DNA of 64,000 nt from Nissolia schottii (Eukaryota; Streptophyta; Magnoliopsida; Fabales; Fabaceae), in NCBI GenBank assembly GCA_003254905.1, contig QANU01006283.1, forward strand, positions 33,121-97,120, given 5' to 3'. Both the position numbers and the translations under genes were made by a program. Positions within the stretch are counted from its first letter, which is position 1, and the number at the start of each line of letters is the position of its first letter. Positions 61,085 to 64,000 of the stretch are shown one piece after another. Below the pieces are notes generated by a model. The model did not search any database. It saw only the letters and a list, made by a program, of their open reading frames with translations, and was not told the DNA's origin.

Positions 61085-61255
61085 TGTCAAAAAACTCCAC
61101 TAGGCAGGGACCCCGTAGGTATTCCTCAAATTAATCCCCACAGGGCGGAGATTTTTTTCTCCCACAAGGGCGGGGATGGGGACTAAAGTCCCCCCGTGAC
61201 ATATGCGGGGGCAAGGATGGGGATCATACTCCCAACCTTATGGGTACCTCTATAT
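61085..61255. repeat. GC-rich repeat fragment
   Basis: Contains gggcggggatggggac, its inverse aagtccccccgtg and 'gcgggggcaaggatgggga'. The GC-rich inverted character is like the ends of some plant DNA transposons. Type not determined. Confidence 0.4.
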
Positions 61256-61651
61256 ATATGAAAAGTTTATAATACCCTTACTTAGTATTTGAAAAGTCTA
61301 TATATGCATATAAATTTTATGACATTTCACACTTATTCTAATTAAAAACATAAAAAATAAAATACATAAAAAAACTAATAGTTATAAACCTAATTCCCTA
61401 ACCAGCTAACCTTACAATTTCACAAATCATTCTCTCTCTAACATCGCTTCTCTCTTCCTCCTCTCTCATCCCCTTCCTGAAGCATCTTTCTCACTCTCTT
61501 TACTCGATTTCTGCTGCTCTTCTCTCTACTCTGCCATTGCTCTCTTCTTGAATGGCACTGTTTTCTTCTTGAATGGCACACGCTCCTTTATGACAACACG
61601 TGTCCATCTGTGACAGAATGCATATCTTTGCAACGACACACATCCTTCTGT

Positions 61652-63395
61652 GATAGCCATGACTATTTCGTGAAAAACAAAGTTTGTCGTAAATATCCAT
61701 TTTTCATAGGCTATAGCCTTGGATTTTCACTCAAAAATGATTTTAGATAAATTGCAATTTCTGTAGCCTATGACTTTCTATTTTTCACTAAAAAAGACTT
61801 ATTAGATTAATTGTCATCTTTCATTGGCTATAGTCATGTCTTTTTTGTGAAAAAAAGTTTATCATTAATATGTATTTTTCATAGGTTATAACCTTGTATT
61901 TTCACTCAAAAATGATTTTCGATAAATTGCAATTTCTGTAGTCGATGACTTTCTATTTTTCACTAAAAAAGACTTCTTAGATTGATTGTCATCTTTCCTA
62001 GGATATATATAGCCATGTCTTTTTCATTAAAAAAAATTTATTGTTAATATGCATTAGTTATACCTTCAATTTTCACTAGAAAATGATTGTCGGTAAATTG
62101 CAAATTTTGTAGCCTATGACATTCTATTTTCACTGAAAATAACTTCTTAGATTAATGGTCATCTTTCATAATCTATAGCCATATCTTTTTCATGAAAAAA
62201 CAAGTTCATGGTTAATATGCATTTTTCGAAGGCCTTGGATTTTCACTCAAAAATTATTTTCGATAAATTGTCAATATTGTAGCCTATGACCTACTGTTTT
62301 TTAGTGAAAACAACTTATTAGATTAATGATAATATTTTATAGGCATAAGCCATGTCTTTTGCGAGAAAAACAAAGTTTATCGTTAATATGCATTTTTTGT
62401 AAGTTATAACCGTGGATTTTCACACAAAAATTATTTTCGGTAAATTGCAATTTTCGTTGCCTACAACCTTCTATTTTCAAATGACTTCTTAGATTAATGG
62501 TTATCTTAAAATAGTTTATAGCCATGTCTATATTGTGAAAAAATAAGTTTATATCGAATATGCATTTTCCAAAGGCTATAGCCTTGGATTTTCACTCAAA
62601 AATTATTTTTGATAAATTGCAATTACTGTAGTCTATGACCTTCTATATTTCACTAAAAATAATTTCTTAGATTAATGGTCATCTTTTATGGGTTATAGCC
62701 ATGTCTTTTTCAAGAAAAACAAAGTTTATCATTAATATGCAATTTTTGAATGCTATAGTCATGGATTTTCACTCAAAAATGATTTTCAATAAATTGCTAT
62801 TACAGTAGCCTTTAAGCTTCTATTTTTTTATTTCAAACGACTTCTTAAACAAATGATCATCTTTCATAGGCTATAGTCATGTCTTTTTTCATGAAAAATA
62901 AGGTTTTTTGTTAATATACATTATTCGTAGGCTATAGTTTTAGTTTTTCACTCAAAAATGTTTTTCTGTAAATTGCAATTTTCGCAGCCTATGACCTTCT
63001 ATTTTTCTCTAAAAAGAACTTCTTATATTAATGGTCATATTTTATAGGTTATAACCATGTCTTTTTCGAGAAAAACAAAGTTTATCATTAATATGCAACT
63101 TTTGAAGGCTAAAGCCATGAATTTTTACTCAGAAATGATTTTCAATAAATTACAATATTACAATAGCCTATGACCTTCTATTTTTCACTTCGAACGACTT
63201 CTTAGATCAATGGTCATCTTTCATGGCTATAGTCATGTTTTCTTTCATGAAAAACAAAGTTTATTATTAATATGCATTTTTCGTAGGCTTGGATTTTCAC
63301 TAAAAATTGATTTTGGTAAATTGTAATCTTCGTAGCCTATGACCTTTTCTTTTTCCCTAAAAACGACTTCTTAGCTCAATGGTCATTTTTCATAG
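61652..63395. repeat. Satellite array, ~175-bp monomer, about 10 copies
   Basis: The anchor phrase 'ttggattttcactcaaaaat' and its variants recurs at about 61716, 61891, 62070, 62238, 62412, 62583, 62758, 62936, 63112 and 63288, with spacings of 168-179 bp. Each monomer is itself three related ~58-bp subunits. Each subunit begins (g/c)(t/a)ta-ggctatagcc or gtagcctatgacc, has a tttttcac...aaaaa middle and ends in (t)catttttc, caattttc or catctttc. Copies differ by substitutions and small indels. The short frames on the minus strand inside it are incidental. Confidence 0.92.
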
Positions 63396-63473
63396 CCGAT
63401 GAAATATTCCCATTAATATAAAGGTTTTCTTTTAATGAAAAAACAACACTATACCTTATGGAAGATGGCGAGT
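63396..63473. other. Short unique junction after the satellite
   Basis: Decayed last subunit followed by about 50 bp of unassigned DNA. Confidence 0.4.
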
Positions 63474-64000
63474 TGTAACACCCTAGCTAACTGCATACCC
63501 TCGAGTAGTACACAATGCTCACTAGGTTGTTAATCACTTGGTGGGAATACTTATAGTCCCTTACTATTTTTTTTGAAAATATTTGGTTAAGGAAAATATG
63601 GACCAATTTAAAACTTTTCTACTGAGTGCATATTTACAAAATATGAGCCATGTGTGAATCAAAGTATATAAGACAAACGATAGAGCTTGAGGCTTACAAC
63701 CAATAGTCATTCATAGCATAATTATATACCTAAGCAAGTACCTGGTCCTTCACAGATAAGTACAACCAATCATATAATATTATAATAAAGTATAGGTACA
63801 TGTTATAATCATCCATACACATAATAAAAGTTCGTCCATCGCATAACCAGCTAAGCATGTCTTCATAGCCTTGAAGATCTGTCCGTCCGTCATCAGTAGC
63901 TTGTCCTCTGTTCTTTCCTGATCGTCTTGGTGCTTCTCATAGTTCACGTCTACCCCTGGAAGTATAAGTGAGTGGGGGTGAGAACATTCGTCCTCAGTGG
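63474..64000 (+). repeat. LTR-like repeat running off the window edge
   Basis: Starts tgtaacaccctagctaac. Its first 83 bp are nearly identical to 46903-46985, and it continues past the window. The later part includes 'gtgagtgggggtgagaacattcg', a phrase like those in LTRs of plant gypsy elements. No coding part is in view. Confidence 0.5.

Noticed and set aside
61500..62525. Minus-strand frames of 62-66 codons in and next to the satellite
   Set aside because: They result from the repeat sequence and its flank and do not persist from monomer to monomer.

Overview
The window is nuclear DNA of a dicot plant, most likely a legume. It is AT-rich, has plant-type genes with GT-AG introns and TATA boxes, carries a perfect miR157 sequence, and is crowded with plant transposons. 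The legume assignment is an inference from the style of the repeats, such as inverted-repeat elements whose ends read 'gggttaattaagttttta...gtccct'. Only three host genes can be supported. One is a MIR156/157 precursor on the minus strand (about 10.2-10.55 kb). The other two are paralogous three-exon genes for heavy-metal-associated isoprenylated plant proteins (HIPPs) on the minus strand, at 32.2-33.0 kb and 52.3-54.8 kb. Both HIPPs start with one HMA domain with a CxxC pair and end in a CSIM prenylation box. The second carries an unusual cysteine-rich, metallothionein-like insert.

Layout. 0-10 kb: AT-rich intergenic DNA with two MITEs and a non-autonomous CACTA element (5265-6744). 10-20 kb: the miR157 gene, microsatellites, TIR elements and a Copia LTR/primer-site remnant. 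20.5-30.9 kb: a decayed Ty3/gypsy (Tat-like) composite in which gag, protease and an antisense extra ORF occur twice in tandem between two outer LTRs, with no reverse transcriptase or integrase. 32-33 kb: HIPP gene 1. 34.5-35.8 kb: a Mutator-like element that appears to have captured a fragment of a membrane-protein gene. 36-41 kb: a Copia pol fragment, a tRNA-derived SINE, and diverged local duplications, one of which holds a small MULE whose empty site survives in the other copy. 41.9-46.5 kb: a non-coding LTR retrotransposon flanked by an unusual ~100-bp direct duplication. 48.6-50.1 kb: a second large MULE. 52.3-54.8 kb: HIPP gene 2. 56-64 kb: a large ATT microsatellite inside a TIR-like repeat, a second CACTA element with clean ends (57984-59587), a ~175-bp satellite made of three ~58-bp subunits, and the start of an LTR-like repeat at the window edge.

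The two HIPP genes share intron positions and phases, and the same TATA-to-ATG distance (126 bp). They are therefore diverged duplicates separated by transposon-filled DNA. Short duplicated segments at 33.4, 39.4-39.7 and 48.1 kb suggest further rounds of local duplication. Two single-base gaps (N at 25586 and 46986) both lie 66-83 bp inside LTR-like starts and probably mark collapsed retrotransposons. All identifications were made by eye; no database search was run.
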